A DNA stretch of 64,000 nt from Saccharopolyspora kobensis (GCF_900108315.1 NZ_FNVB01000002.1:1842594-1906593), one strand, 5' to 3'. Counted from the stretch's first letter, positions 16,072-25,207 are shown. Notes: generated by a model from the letters alone, not told the origin. A program made the numbers and translations.

Positions 16072-16147
16072 GACTGATCGATCTCGAATGGATTAGCGTC
16101 TTGCCTTGATGCGGGGCGAGTTCGCCTCGATACGAGATCGATCAGTC
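16072..16147. promoter_or_regulatory. Two mirror-image operators flanking the SDR promoter
   Basis: GACTGATCGATCTCG (16072-16086) and its perfect reverse complement (16133-16147) bracket a promoter. Each arm holds a GATCGATC palindrome of the kind bound by TetR dimers. Between them TTGATG (16106-16111) and GATACG (16129-16134) have a 17-bp spacer, so the right operator covers the -10. AGGAG follows at 16155-16159. Confidence 0.7.
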
Positions 16148-16164
16148 TAGATTCAGGAGTTGTG

Positions 16165-16926
16165 ATGGTCGCCCGGTTCGACGGCAAGGTCGTGTTGGTC
16201 ACCGGAGGGGCGGGCGGCATCGCTCGCGTCACCGCCGCGGCGTTCGCCCGGGAAGGCGCGCTGGTGGTGGTCAGCGGGCGCAACGCCGACGCGCTGACCG
16301 AGGTGGTCCGGGAGATCACCGACGCCGGTGGCCGGGCCGATCACGTGGTGGCCGACGTGTCCGATCCGGAGTCGGCGGCGCGGATGGTCGCCACGGTGGT
16401 CCAGCGCCACGGTGGCCTGCACGTGGCGTGCAACGCCGCCGGAATCCTCGGCGAGGCAGCCCCGTTGGCCGACGTGGCGGTCGAAACCTGGTCGCAGGTG
16501 CTGGCGGTGAACCTGACCGGGGTGTTCCTGTCGATGAAGCACGAGATCGCGCACATGCGCGAGCACGGCGGCGGTGCCGTTGTCAACATCGGCTCCAACA
16601 TCGGAATTCAGCAGCGGCGGCCCGGCGTCGCCGCGTACGCGGCGAGCAAGGCCGGGGTCAGCGTGTTGAGCCGCGCTGCGGCGCGCGAGCACATCGCCGA
16701 CGGGGTGCGCATCAACGTCGTCAGCCCAGGCGGCACCGACACCTCGATGTCCTACCTCCCGGGGGAGGACCGCGCGGCGCGCGATGCGCGGTTCGCGGCG
16801 TCGGTGCCGTCCGGCCGCGTCAGCACGCCGGACGAGGTCGCCGCCGCCGTGCTGTGGCTGGCTTCTGACGACTCGGCGCACGTCATCGGTCACGAGCTGG
16901 TGATCGACGGCGGGGCCACCGCCTGA
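16165..16926 (+). CDS. SDR-family oxidoreductase
   Basis: 253 aa. The NAD(P)-binding loop reads TGGAGGIA near residue 12, where the usual last glycine of G-x3-G-I-G is alanine. The NNAG-type motif is CNAAG, and the catalytic Tyr158-x3-Lys162 (YAASK) is intact with a Ser in GSNIG upstream. It reduces or oxidises a small carbonyl or alcohol; the substrate is unknown. ATG 16165 is chosen over GTG 16162 from the spacing to AGGAG. It is controlled by the paired operators upstream and ends at a hairpin shared with the opposing transporter gene. Confidence 0.88.
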   Translation: MVARFDGKVVLVTGGAGGIARVTAAAFAREGALVVVSGRNADALTEVVREITDAGGRADHVVADVSDPESAARMVATVVQRHGGLHVACNAAGILGEAAPLADVAVETWSQVLAVNLTGVFLSMKHEIAHMREHGGGAVVNIGSNIGIQQRRPGVAAYAASKAGVSVLSRAAAREHIADGVRINVVSPGGTDTSMSYLPGEDRAARDARFAASVPSGRVSTPDEVAAAVLWLASDDSAHVIGHELVIDGGATA

Positions 16927-16934
16927 GAGCCCGC

Positions 16935-16963
16935 AGCGGTCGCCCCGCGGCGGGGCGACCGCT
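16935..16963. terminator. Bidirectional terminator between converging genes
   Basis: AGCGGTCGCCCCG (16935-16947), loop CGG, and its perfect complement (16951-16963). It fills the 40-bp gap between the SDR stop and the stop of the leftward sugar porter, so it can serve both transcripts. Confidence 0.8.
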
Positions 16964-16966
16964 CGA

Positions 16967-18349
16967 TCAGCTCCCGGAGGGCCAGCGGGCGCCGTTCTCC
17001 CAGTAGGTGCGGATGCTCTCCAGCGAGCGGCCCTTGGTCTCCGGGGCGAACCGGAGCACGAACACCCAGGAGATCGCCGCCAGCGCCAGGAAGATGGCGA
17101 ACGTGGTGGCCCCGCCCAGGCCGTCCATGATCGGCAGGAAGAACTGCGCCACGATCAGGTTCGCCACCAGGTCGGCGGTCAGCATCAGCGAGGCGCCCAG
17201 CGCGCGCAGCCGAGCCGGGAAGCTCTCCGAGGCGAACACCCACACCAGCGAGCCGAAGCCGAAGTTGAACCCGGCGGTGAACACCAGGATCGCCGCGAAG
17301 CCCCACCACGAGCCGCCGCCGTCCAGCGAGCCGGTGGCGAACACCAGGATCATCGCCAGGCTGGAGACGGCCATCGTGGCGATGCCGCCCAGCAGGATCG
17401 GCCTGCGGCCCACCCGGTCCACGACGAACAGCGAGCCGATGGTGGCCAGCAGCGCTGCGCCCTGCACGATCGCGGGCAGCCCGATCACCGTGGCGTTGCC
17501 CTGGAAACCCATCTCCTTGAAGATCATCGGGCTGTAGTAGGTGATCGCGTTGATCCCGGTGATCTGCACCAGGAAGCCGAGGACCAGCACGAACGTGGTG
17601 GCCGTCGCGTAGGGCTTGCGGAACATCTCGGTCAGCTGACCGCCGCGCCGGCTCTCGATGTCCGCGCGGATCTCGGCCAGCTCCCGGTCGGTGTCGGCGC
17701 CGGGATCGACCAGCTGCAAGGTGCGCCGCGCTTCCTCGTGGCGTCCTTTGAGGACGTACCAGCGCGCGGTGTCGGGAAGTTTGACCAGCAGGAACATCAC
17801 CAGCACCGACGGCACGGCCGACAGCGCGAGCATCAGCCGCCAGTTCCCGGAATCGGCCAGGCTCCAGTCGACGAGGTAGGCGATGAGGATGCCGGTCACG
17901 GTGGCGACCTGGTAGCCGACGACCAGTGCGCCGCGGATCGCCGCAGGCGCCGACTCCGCCAGGAAGATCGGCGTCACGACCAGCGACAACCCGATGCTGA
18001 TGCCGAGGAAGAACCGCGAGACGTCCAGCCACAGGATGTCGGAGACCAGCCCGGACCAGACGGCGAACACCGCGTACCCGGCCACCACGAGCAGCATGGT
18101 CGCCTTCCGCCCGATGGCGGTGGCCAGCTTGCCCGCGAGCAGGGCGCCGACGATGTTGCCCGCGACCAGCACGGTGGTCACGCTGCCCTGCAGCGCGGGC
18201 GAGAGGTCCATCTCCTCGGTGATGAACAGCAGCGCACCGGAGATGTTGCCGATGTCGTAGCCGTAGATCACGCCGATCGTCGCTGCGGCGATGGCGATCC
18301 GGCGCGCCGTGGGCGAGGTGGCGCCCAGCGCTGGGGAGGCTCCGGACAT
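16967..18349 (-). CDS. Sugar-porter MFS transporter
   Basis: 460 aa with 12 helices. The sugar-porter signatures are clear: GYDIGNISGALLFI in helix one, GRK in the 2-3 loop, the QITGINAITYYSP motif in helix seven, DRVGRRP in the 8-9 loop, and PETKGRSLE at the C-terminus. It is a proton symporter or facilitator for a hexose, pentose or polyol. ATG 18349 is preceded by AGGAGG. A DeoR-type repressor lies upstream on the same strand (277-bp gap), and beyond that a divergent GH109-like gene, which suggests amino-sugar or glycoside-derived sugar uptake. Confidence 0.9.
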   Translation of the reverse strand: MSGASPALGATSPTARRIAIAAATIGVIYGYDIGNISGALLFITEEMDLSPALQGSVTTVLVAGNIVGALLAGKLATAIGRKATMLLVVAGYAVFAVWSGLVSDILWLDVSRFFLGISIGLSLVVTPIFLAESAPAAIRGALVVGYQVATVTGILIAYLVDWSLADSGNWRLMLALSAVPSVLVMFLLVKLPDTARWYVLKGRHEEARRTLQLVDPGADTDRELAEIRADIESRRGGQLTEMFRKPYATATTFVLVLGFLVQITGINAITYYSPMIFKEMGFQGNATVIGLPAIVQGAALLATIGSLFVVDRVGRRPILLGGIATMAVSSLAMILVFATGSLDGGGSWWGFAAILVFTAGFNFGFGSLVWVFASESFPARLRALGASLMLTADLVANLIVAQFFLPIMDGLGGATTFAIFLALAAISWVFVLRFAPETKGRSLESIRTYWENGARWPSGS

Positions 18350-18626
18350 GACATCCTCCTTGGTGCGGTCTGTGCTGCTCCGCGAGAAGTGGTGCGGGAG
18401 AACCGTTTTCGAGGGCGCGCGACGGCCCGGCCGCGGTCGCGCGGCCGCTCTGGGTCGGTGCCGTGCGACTCGGCGGACGGGCTGTGCGGCTGCGGGATTC
18501 GCGATGCGTTAGCGGCGCCGGGCGAGGCGGATGTCATCGCGCGTTCCTCCGAAGGTCATCGGCGGATGAAACAGCGCGAGCTTAAGGTGCTCGAATTTGT
18601 CCGAGCAATGCTCCATTCGATCAGAA

Positions 18627-19409
18627 TCAAGCAGCAAGCACGGTCGTCCCCGCGGCCTCGAAGGCTTCGCGGACCTCTGCGTCCACACCGGTGTTGGTGA
18701 TCAGCGTGTCGATGGAGTCGGTGGCGCAGATCTGGGCGAACGCCCGGCGGTTCAGCTTGGAGCTGTCGGCGACCACGACCACCCGCGCCGCGCGGGAGGC
18801 CATCAGCCGGTTGATGCTGGCCTCGCCCTCGTGGTGCGCGTAAGCGCCGTGCTCCGGGTCGATCGCGTCGACGCCGAGGAACAGCAGGTCCAGGCTGATC
18901 TCCCGCAGGATGTGCGTGGCCAGCGGACCGGTGAGCTCGAAGGACTGCTGGCGCGCCACGCCGCCGGTGACCACGATCTTGACGTGCGGGCGCACGACCA
19001 GCTCGTTGGCGATGTTGAGCGCGTTGGTGACCACCGTGATGCCCGGGTCCCCGTGCTCGCCGAGGTCCGGCCGGGTGGCCAGGCTGCGCGCGACCTCGGT
19101 GGTCGTCGTGCCGCCGTTGAGCCCGATCACCATGCCGGGCTGCACCAGGCGCGCGGCCGCCGCGCTGATCCGCTGCTTCTCCGGTGCGTGCCGGGCGGCT
19201 TTGTGCCGCAGCGGCAGGTCGTAGGCGATGCTGGTGGCCACCGCGCCGCCGCGGGTGCGGGCCAGCAGCTGCTGCTCGGCCAGGTGGTCGAGATCGCGGC
19301 GGATGGTGGCGGCGGAGACGTCGAGCTCGGCGGCCAGTTCGTCGACGTCGGCGCGTTCGCGCTGCCCGACGATGTCCAGCAGTTTGCTCAGTCGTTCGTG
19401 CCGGTTCAT
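18627..19409 (-). CDS. DeoR-family sugar-phosphate-responsive repressor
   Basis: 260 aa. The N-terminal DeoR helix-turn-helix is at about residues 3-57 (RHERLSKLLDIV, VDELAAELDVSAATIRRDLDHL). The C-terminal sugar-phosphate isomerase-like sensor runs from about 75 to 240 (GMVIGLNGGTTTTEVARSL, VVTNALNIANEL). GAGGGGA stands before ATG 19409. The gene sits between a sugar porter and a divergent GH109-like gene whose upstream palindrome is its likely target. A phosphorylated sugar is the expected inducer. Confidence 0.88.
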   Translation of the reverse strand: MNRHERLSKLLDIVGQRERADVDELAAELDVSAATIRRDLDHLAEQQLLARTRGGAVATSIAYDLPLRHKAARHAPEKQRISAAAARLVQPGMVIGLNGGTTTTEVARSLATRPDLGEHGDPGITVVTNALNIANELVVRPHVKIVVTGGVARQQSFELTGPLATHILREISLDLLFLGVDAIDPEHGAYAHHEGEASINRLMASRAARVVVVADSSKLNRRAFAQICATDSIDTLITNTGVDAEVREAFEAAGTTVLAA

Positions 19410-19557
19410 TGCCCGTCCCCTCCGCGAAGTCCGCAGGCAACCTACTACGGCGGCGGGCTCGGCCCGCGCAGGCGTCGCGTCGTGGCGGCTGCCGCCGAAC
19501 GGATCAGCCGCGAAGCCGCCGCGTGCCGGTATCGGGCCGTCGAACGGTGTGCGATTG

Positions 19558-19593
19558 TGCGTGAATTGACGTGAATACACGCAGTTTCACGCA
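19558..19593. promoter_or_regulatory. Concentric palindrome, probable DeoR operator
   Basis: Two inverted repeats share one centre (19575.5): the outer TGCGTGAA (19558-19565) with TTCACGCA (19586-19593), and the inner CGTG (19570-19573) with CACG (19578-19581). The motif CGTGAA also occurs as a direct repeat. It lies 9 bp before the GH109-like ATG and 148 bp from the DeoR start. Confidence 0.65.
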
Positions 19594-19602
19594 GGAGGAC
19601 TG

Positions 19603-20976
19603 ATGGTCGAGCTTCCTCGCAGTGCCCTTTCCCGGCGGTCCCTGCTGCGCACCGGCGCGGCGGCGGGGGCCGGCTTAGGTCTCGCCGGGCTGGCGCCCGG
19701 CGCGGCAGCGGCGCAGACCGCGTGGCCCGCGGCCAAGGGCGAAACCATGATGGGCGTGCCGTTCGAAGCGCACGAGGCGATCCGCGTCGGCATCATCGGC
19801 GTCGGCAACCGCGGTGCGAGCATGCTGCCGCTGTTCCTGGAACTGGACGGCGTGGCGATCACCGCCGTGTGCGACACCAGCGCCGAAGCGGTCGAGCGCG
19901 CGGCACGCGCCGTGGTCGAACAGGGGCGGCCGGAACCGGCCGAGTACAGCGCGGGCGAGCACGACTTCGAGAACCTGCTGGCCAGGGACGACGTGGACTT
20001 CGTCTACATCGCCACGCCGTGGGAGTGGCACGCGCCGATGGCCGTGGCGGCGATGCGCAACGGCAAGCACGTCGGCGTGGAATGCCCGGTGGGCGTCACC
20101 GTGGACGAGCTGTGGGAGCTCGTCGACGTCTCCGAGCAGACCCGACGGCACTGCATCCAGCTGGAAAACTGCTGCTACGGCCAGAACGAGCTGCGCGTGC
20201 TGCGCATGGCCCACGACGGCATGTTCGGCGACCTGCTCTACGGCGCCGGTGCCTACCTGCACGACCTGCGCGAGCTGCTGTTCTCCAAGACCTACTACGC
20301 GGGGCAGTGGCGTCGCGCCTGGCACACCGAGCTCGACGGAGATCTGTACCCGACCCACGGCCTCGGTCCGGTCGCCGCCTACCTGGACGTCAACCGCGGC
20401 GACCGGCTGCTGCGGATCACCTCGATGAGCACGCCGGCGCTCGGCCTGGCGGCCTACCGCCAGGAGCACCTGCCGCCGGACGACCCGGCCTGGCGGGAGA
20501 AGTACGTCAAGGGTGACGCGACGATGAGCCTGATCCAGACCGAGCAGGGTCGCGTCATCCACCTCGTGCACGACGTCTCCAACGGACGCCCGTACAGCAG
20601 GCTGAACCAGCTGCAGGGCACCAAGGGCGTGTTCGAGGACTACCCGCCGCGCATCTACCTGGAACCGACCGGCGCCCCGCACGAGTGGGGAAACTGGGCC
20701 GATTACGCCGAGCACGACCACTGGCTGTGGAAGGAGGTCGGCCCCGGACCGGGCGGTCACGGCGGAATGGACTACCTGATGCTCTACCGCCTCGCGCAGA
20801 CCATGCGCCTGGGCCTGCCCCCGGACATCGACGTCTACGACTCGGCCACCTGGAGCGCCCCGTTCGCGCTCAGCGCCCAGTCCATCAAGGACGGCAGCGC
20901 GCCGGTCGACTTCCCGGACTTCACCCGAGGCCGCTGGAAGACGCCGCACCCGGGCGTCGACTCCCCGAAGCCCTGA
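19603..20976 (+). CDS. Tat-exported Gfo/Idh/MocA protein, GH109-like glycosidase
   Basis: 457 aa. A Tat signal starts at residue 10 ([17 protein letters not shown]). The NAD-binding Rossmann loop [10 protein letters not shown] follows at about residue 64, then [17 protein letters not shown] and [19 protein letters not shown]. These and the stretch [19 protein letters not shown] match family GH109 (NAD-dependent alpha-N-acetylgalactosaminidase) from memory. The enzyme oxidises and eliminates to cleave a terminal sugar, and probably works outside the membrane after export with its cofactor. AGGAGG precedes ATG 19603. It is paired with a DeoR repressor and a sugar porter. Confidence 0.83.
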   Translation: MVELPRSALSRRSLLRTGAAAGAGLGLAGLAPGAAAAQTAWPAAKGETMMGVPFEAHEAIRVGIIGVGNRGASMLPLFLELDGVAITAVCDTSAEAVERAARAVVEQGRPEPAEYSAGEHDFENLLARDDVDFVYIATPWEWHAPMAVAAMRNGKHVGVECPVGVTVDELWELVDVSEQTRRHCIQLENCCYGQNELRVLRMAHDGMFGDLLYGAGAYLHDLRELLFSKTYYAGQWRRAWHTELDGDLYPTHGLGPVAAYLDVNRGDRLLRITSMSTPALGLAAYRQEHLPPDDPAWREKYVKGDATMSLIQTEQGRVIHLVHDVSNGRPYSRLNQLQGTKGVFEDYPPRIYLEPTGAPHEWGNWADYAEHDHWLWKEVGPGPGGHGGMDYLMLYRLAQTMRLGLPPDIDVYDSATWSAPFALSAQSIKDGSAPVDFPDFTRGRWKTPHPGVDSPKP

Positions 20977-21153
20977 CCACCCGGCTTCGCAGCACGACGT
21001 CGCCGGACGCTGTTGCGGCACAGGAGGTTCCGGGCGAAGTGGCGTCCGCGTGAGGTGAATTCGCGTGACGCACAACGGTGGGAGCAGGGAGGCGGCGCGG
21101 TGGCGGAGCGGCGAGGGTGATCACGCAGCAGAACTTCGGTGTAGGAGACTCCA

Positions 21154-21375
21154 ATGCTTTCAACCATCGCCCGGTCCGCGGCAGCCGTCGGGTTCGCGGC
21201 CCTGGCACTCGCAGGCATTCACGGCATCGCCAACGCTGAGGGCGGCACCAGTCAGGACGGCAGTGCTCAGAGCGGCAGCACTGCAGAACCCTCAGCCGGC
21301 CCTTGCGTACTCACGATCCCGGTCGAGAAGCTCACCGGAGGGGGGCAGGACATCGGCATCTGCGCGGCACCTTGA
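21154..21375 (+). CDS. Small secreted protein with two cysteines
   Basis: 73 aa. Residues 1-29 form a classical signal peptide (positively charged start, hydrophobic core, cleavage near ANA-EG). The mature part of about 45 aa is Gly/Ser/Gln-rich and then reads GPCVLTIPVEKLTGG and GICAAP, with two cysteines that could form a disulfide. TAGGAG lies 5 nt before the ATG. I do not recognise the family. A second tiny secreted protein follows 226 bp downstream. Confidence 0.65.
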   Translation: MLSTIARSAAAVGFAALALAGIHGIANAEGGTSQDGSAQSGSTAEPSAGPCVLTIPVEKLTGGGQDIGICAAP

Positions 21376-21601
21376 CGGCAGGAGCTCGGCCGGGCATGGG
21401 CCTGCTGGAGGAGGGCGCAAGACGGGAGGTTCACCGAAGGCCTGAACATCCGATTCCCGGTGGGTGGACAGGGGTTTCGGCGCGGGGAGTGCGCGTGTGC
21501 GAGCGTTGATCGGTGGCTCCGTGCAGGGCTCGAAAACGAGCCGGCGAAGGCGCTTTTCAGGACGATCAGCCCGTCTCGCCCCAACGAACGGAGACAGAAC
21601 C

Positions 21602-21790
21602 ATGCGCCTTCGCTCATTCGCCGTCGCGTTCCTCGCCTCTGCCGGTCTTGGACTGATGGGCGGTGCCGCCGCCCACGCCGGAATCGACGATGATCAGTAC
21701 GTACTCTCGCCAACCGTCACCATCACCGACAACAGCGAAACCGAGGTCGTCGCGAGCAGCGAGTTCACGCAATCGCTGACTGGTGACTGA
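21602..21790 (+). CDS. Small secreted peptide, unknown
   Basis: 62 aa. The N-terminus is a signal peptide (MRLRSFAVAFLASAGLGLMG, probable cleavage at AHA-GI). The mature part is about 36 aa, acidic, Ser/Thr-rich and without cysteine (DDDQYVLSPTVTITDN, SEFTQSLTGD). ATG 21602 follows a modest GGAGACAGAACC tract. No known family comes to mind. A surface or developmental peptide is conceivable but unproven. It is followed by about 1.1 kb without an intact gene. Confidence 0.55.
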   Translation: MRLRSFAVAFLASAGLGLMGGAAAHAGIDDDQYVLSPTVTITDNSETEVVASSEFTQSLTGD

Positions 21791-22081
21791 CGCTCGACCA
21801 ACGGGGCTCGCTGCATCAGCCCCGGCCGTCACAGCGCTCCACCGCCCGGTCGACGAGCTCGCCCGGAGATGACGAACGCGCCCCGCGCCGAACCCGATCA
21901 GGACTCCGGCGCGGTGGTGAGGTCCATCCGCACCGGCACCGGTTCCTCGCAACCGGCGGTCGTCGTCCCGCTTCCACGACGGCCACGGGTGGCGATCATC
22001 GAACACGAGTTCTAGGATGAATGGTGCGTGTCCCGAACGCACGCATCCGTTTCCAGGTAGGGGAAGTGCCTGGAACCGGGC

Positions 22082-22119
22082 AGCGCGCCCCCGACCCGGT
22101 GAAGGGTGCGGGGCGCGCT
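22082..22119. terminator. GC-rich hairpin
   Basis: AGCGCGCCCC (22082-22091) pairs perfectly with GGGGCGCGCT (22110-22119) across an 18-nt loop. It stands alone in the gap downstream of the small secreted peptides and may end their transcript. Confidence 0.4.
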
Positions 22120-22246
22120 GGTTCGGTGTGGTTCCTTGCTGCGCGGTCGTCTGCTCTGCGTCCGGAAAGACGGGTGGTGATCACCAAGCGCCCTCACCGG
22201 CCGAGGTGCGGCGGCACGGTAGAGACCATGACCGATCGTCGTCCCC

Positions 22247-22540
22247 GTGGTGCGGTGCGTCCGGTTCGACCTGACCCTGGGTGCGGTGCTGGTCGCGTTC
22301 GCGTTGGCTGTGCCGCAGTGCATGGGCACCCGCAGCCGAGCTCTCGAGCTTGAGCAACAGCAGATCGCCGAGCGGTTCAGCAAAGCCGTCGAGCAGCCTG
22401 GGTGCTCCCGCCGGCCTCGAAGTCCGCATCGGCGGCATCTACTCCCTGGAACGCCTCGCCGGCGCGACCACACCACCGTGGTCGACGTGCTGAGCACATT
22501 CCTGCGCGAGAACACCAAGAAGCTCGCGATGCGCAAGGCA
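22247..22540 (+). pseudogene. Frameshifted N-terminal remnant of a pentapeptide-repeat protein
   Basis: Three pieces in two frames rebuild a recognisable actinobacterial N-terminus: a hydrophobic helix then LELEQQQIAERFSKAVEQ in one frame, LGAPAGLEVRIGGIYSLERLA in the next, and DHTTVVDVLSTFLRENTKK back in the first. In intact membrane-anchored pentapeptide-repeat proteins these segments are continuous and lead into repeats of A-[DN]-L-x-x. Here two compensating frameshifts fall near 22392 and 22462 and no pentapeptide repeats follow. The gene is broken and truncated. Confidence 0.75.
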
Positions 22541-22638
22541 ACGCTCTCCAGCAGCAGCCTCAGCGCGTCCTGCGGGATGCAGGTGCAGCTGGCGCCGCTC
22601 ATGTCTCTTCCGGCCTTGGGCGTGTTGTCACGGTCCGA

Positions 22639-22696
22639 GCATTCGATTTCCGGAGGGTGGGCGGCCCCGACCGCCGCCCACCCGTTCCCCGAATGC
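22639..22696. terminator. Nested inverted repeat, probable terminator
   Basis: The inner stem GGGTGGGCGGC (22655-22665) pairs perfectly with 22673-22683, and an outer pair GCATTCG (22639-22645) with CGAATGC (22690-22696) extends it. It sits after the pentapeptide-repeat remnant and 230 bp before the NmrA-like gene. Confidence 0.6.
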
Positions 22697-22930
22697 CGGG
22701 TGCAACCCCCGACGCTCCACCCGGCGAGCACGCTCGCTGTCTTCGCAGGTCAACGCTGTGCTGTTAAGAGACTGCGGGTTGTGCCGCCGTTGTGCAAGGG
22801 GGTGACCGGCGATTTCGGGCGTATCGAGCGCCACATTTTTCGTCGCGGAGGGTTTCTTCGCAACTACGTTCGGCATTCAGCTCCGGTGGCGGACGCCAAG
22901 TGTCCTCGACCGTTCCTAGCGTCCGGTGGT

Positions 22931-23764
22931 ATGGCAGATGAAATCCGAACGATCCTGGTGACCGGTGCGACCGGCAACGTCGGCCGCCCGCTCGTCGAGC
23001 AGCTGCTCGCGGCCGGTCACCGGGTGCGGGCGCTCAGCCGCGACCCGGCTTCGGCGAACCTCCCGGCCGGTGCCGAGGTGGTCGCCGGGAACCTGACGGA
23101 CGTGGCGAGCTTGGCGGAGGTGTTCACCGGCGTCGCTGCCGTGCACCTGATCTCCTTCGGCGACGACGAGGGCGAGTTGTCCACCGGGCCGGAGATCGTG
23201 TCCTTGGCGGAGCGGGCCGGCGTCGGCAAGGTGACCGTGCTGCGCGGTGGCGTGCACAAGACCCGCCTGGACGAGGCGGTGGAGGCCAGCGGTCTGGAGT
23301 GGACGCACCTGGTCCCGGTCGAGTTCATGTCGAACGCCTTGGAGTGGGCGGATTCGGTGCGCGCCGGGGGAGTGATCCGCGAGCCGTACCCGGAGGCTGC
23401 CAGCGCGATGGTCCACCCGGCCGACATCGCCGCCGTGGCGATGGCCGCGCTGACCACCGACGGGCACTCGGGGCAGGAGTACTGGCTGACCGGGCCGGAG
23501 GCGCTGACCGTGCCGGAGAAGGTCCGGGTGCTGGGTGCGGCGCTGGGCCGCGAGCTCCGCTACGTGGAGCAGTCGGAAGCCGAGGCCGTCGAGCAGTGGC
23601 GGGCGGCCGGGTTCACCGCGGAGGAAATCGGGTTCTTCCAGCAGATGCGGAAGGATCCGCCGATCGACGGCCGGACCGTGCTGCCCACCGTGCAGGAGGT
23701 CACCGGGCATCCGGCCCGGACGTTCGCGAGCTGGGCGCAGGAGAACGCCGAGGCCTTCCGCTGA
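22931..23764 (+). CDS. NmrA-like NAD(P)-binding protein
   Basis: 277 aa. The dinucleotide loop ILVTGATGNVGRPLVEQLL is at about residues 8-26. The rest follows the NmrA/atypical SDR pattern (VRALSRDPASANLPAGAEVV, NLTDVASLAEVF, HPADIAAVAMAALT, TGPEALTVPEKVRVLG). It lacks the usual Tyr-x3-Lys, so it may sense redox cofactor or reduce a quinone-like substrate rather than act as a classical dehydrogenase. The start ATG 22931 has a weak GGTGG upstream. It ends 16 bp before a converging hydrolase gene. Confidence 0.83.
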   Translation: MADEIRTILVTGATGNVGRPLVEQLLAAGHRVRALSRDPASANLPAGAEVVAGNLTDVASLAEVFTGVAAVHLISFGDDEGELSTGPEIVSLAERAGVGKVTVLRGGVHKTRLDEAVEASGLEWTHLVPVEFMSNALEWADSVRAGGVIREPYPEAASAMVHPADIAAVAMAALTTDGHSGQEYWLTGPEALTVPEKVRVLGAALGRELRYVEQSEAEAVEQWRAAGFTAEEIGFFQQMRKDPPIDGRTVLPTVQEVTGHPARTFASWAQENAEAFR

Positions 23765-23780
23765 CCGTCGCGGTGGACGG

Positions 23781-24632
23781 TCAGCGGTCGACCGTCCACC
23801 GCGCCACCTGCGCTTCGAGCGTTCGGTGCAGGGCGGCGGCGAATTCCGCCGGGCGTTCGGTCGCGCCGACGTGGCCACCCGGGAACTCCGCGAACCCGGC
23901 GCCGGTGCGCTGCGCGATGTGCTCGGCCGGTCTGCGCAGCAGCTGGCCCGCCGAATCGCGGCCCGCGGCCAGGACCAGGCGATCCGCCCTTGAGCTCAGG
24001 GCGTCCAGGTCGGGGACGTGGGCGGTGAACTGGGCCAGGATGTGCTCCAGGAAGACCGGCAGGTTCGCCACCATCCGGTCCATCGCCTCGCTGTGCGGCG
24101 GTTCGGCGGGCTCCGGGGCGTTGTCGCCGCCGGAGGTTCCGGCCGCCAGCACGCCCATGGCCGCAGCCGCACCGTCGCGCAGGTAGGTCTCGCGCACCTC
24201 GCGGAACATCGCCCGGTGCTGGGCAGCGTCGGGCAGCAGTTCGACCGACGGCGGTTCGTGGGCGATCACCACCCGCGGTGGATCCGGGAAGCGGGCCAGC
24301 AGGTCCAGGGCGACGATCGCCCCCGAGCTGGTGCCGAGCACGGCGGTGGGTTCGCCGGGGCGGGCGACCAGGTCGAGGACCCGGCGGGCGTCGGCGCTGT
24401 GCACCTCGACGCGCTGGCCGCCCGGCGCGGAATCCTCGCGGCTGCGGGAGAAGCACCGCGGGTCGTAGCTGACCACTGTGTACCGGTCGGCGAGTTCGGC
24501 GGCCATCCCGTCGAAGATGCCGGCATCGCCAGAACCGCCCGGGATCAGCAGCAGCACCGGTCCGGTGCCGCGGGTCTCGTAGTGCAGCGTCGCGCCCGGC
24601 ACCTCGGCGGTGCCGGTCCTGATGTCAGTCAT
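23781..24632 (-). CDS. Alpha/beta-hydrolase
   Basis: 283 aa. The oxyanion-hole motif LLLIPGGSGDAG is near residue 30. The nucleophile elbow is LGTSSGAIVALDLL, with serine in the G-x-S-x-G-like context GTSSG. The closing histidine is in FPGGHVGATERP. It hydrolyses an ester, lactone or similar small substrate. ATG 24632 overlaps the stop of the upstream TetR gene by four bases, so both come from one message controlled by that TetR. The substrate is unknown. Confidence 0.85.
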   Translation of the reverse strand: MTDIRTGTAEVPGATLHYETRGTGPVLLLIPGGSGDAGIFDGMAAELADRYTVVSYDPRCFSRSREDSAPGGQRVEVHSADARRVLDLVARPGEPTAVLGTSSGAIVALDLLARFPDPPRVVIAHEPPSVELLPDAAQHRAMFREVRETYLRDGAAAAMGVLAAGTSGGDNAPEPAEPPHSEAMDRMVANLPVFLEHILAQFTAHVPDLDALSSRADRLVLAAGRDSAGQLLRRPAEHIAQRTGAGFAEFPGGHVGATERPAEFAAALHRTLEAQVARWTVDR

Positions 24633-25207
24633 GCGTCTTCCGATCCGGGCCAGTTCTCGAGAGCGGTGTGGAGGGCGTGGACGGCTCGTTCCCAGGACGC
24701 CCGCACGTCGCGGGGATGTCCGAAGCCGCCGCTGCCTTCGATGTGGGCGTAGCCGTGGAAGGTGCTGCGCAGCAAGCGGACCGCGTCGGTGATGTCCGGT
24801 TCGGCGAGGCCGTACCCGCGCAGCAGCGAGTACGGCAGCTCCATGCAGCGCCGGTGCCCGCTGGACCCGGAGGCGATCTCGGGATCCAGCTGGAGCTGGG
24901 TCGCCGCGTAGCGGCCGGGGTGCTCCAGCGCGTAGGACCGGTAAGCGTCGGCGAACGCCATGAGCGCCTCCCGGCCCGCCCGCCCGGCGATCGCCGAACC
25001 GATCCGGTCGGACAGCTCGCCCGCGGCCAGCACCGCGACCCGCGCTCGCAGCTCCGCCAGATTCCGCACGTGCGAGTACAGGCTCGCGTCCTTGACGCCG
25101 AAGTGCCGTGCCAGCGCCGAAACCGTGACACCGGTGAAGCCCGCGGTGTCGGCCATGTCGGCCGCCGCTTCGGTGATCCGCTCCGCGGTCAGCCCCGCGC
25201 GTGCCAT
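24629..25207 (-). CDS. TetR-family regulator (TetR_C_33-like) of the hydrolase operon
   Basis: 192 aa. The helix-turn-helix spans about residues 8-52 (TAERITEAAADMADTAGFTGVTV, ALARHFGVKDASLYSHVRNLAEL), followed by a WHG-type C-terminal domain (LEHPGRYAATQ, RLLRSTFHGYAHIEGSGGFG). It is the first gene of a two-gene operon with the hydrolase. CCTAGA-x3-TCTAGG lies 14 bp upstream of its start, the likely autoregulatory operator. Confidence 0.85.
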   Translation of the reverse strand: MARAGLTAERITEAAADMADTAGFTGVTVSALARHFGVKDASLYSHVRNLAELRARVAVLAAGELSDRIGSAIAGRAGREALMAFADAYRSYALEHPGRYAATQLQLDPEIASGSSGHRRCMELPYSLLRGYGLAEPDITDAVRLLRSTFHGYAHIEGSGGFGHPRDVRASWERAVHALHTALENWPGSEDA

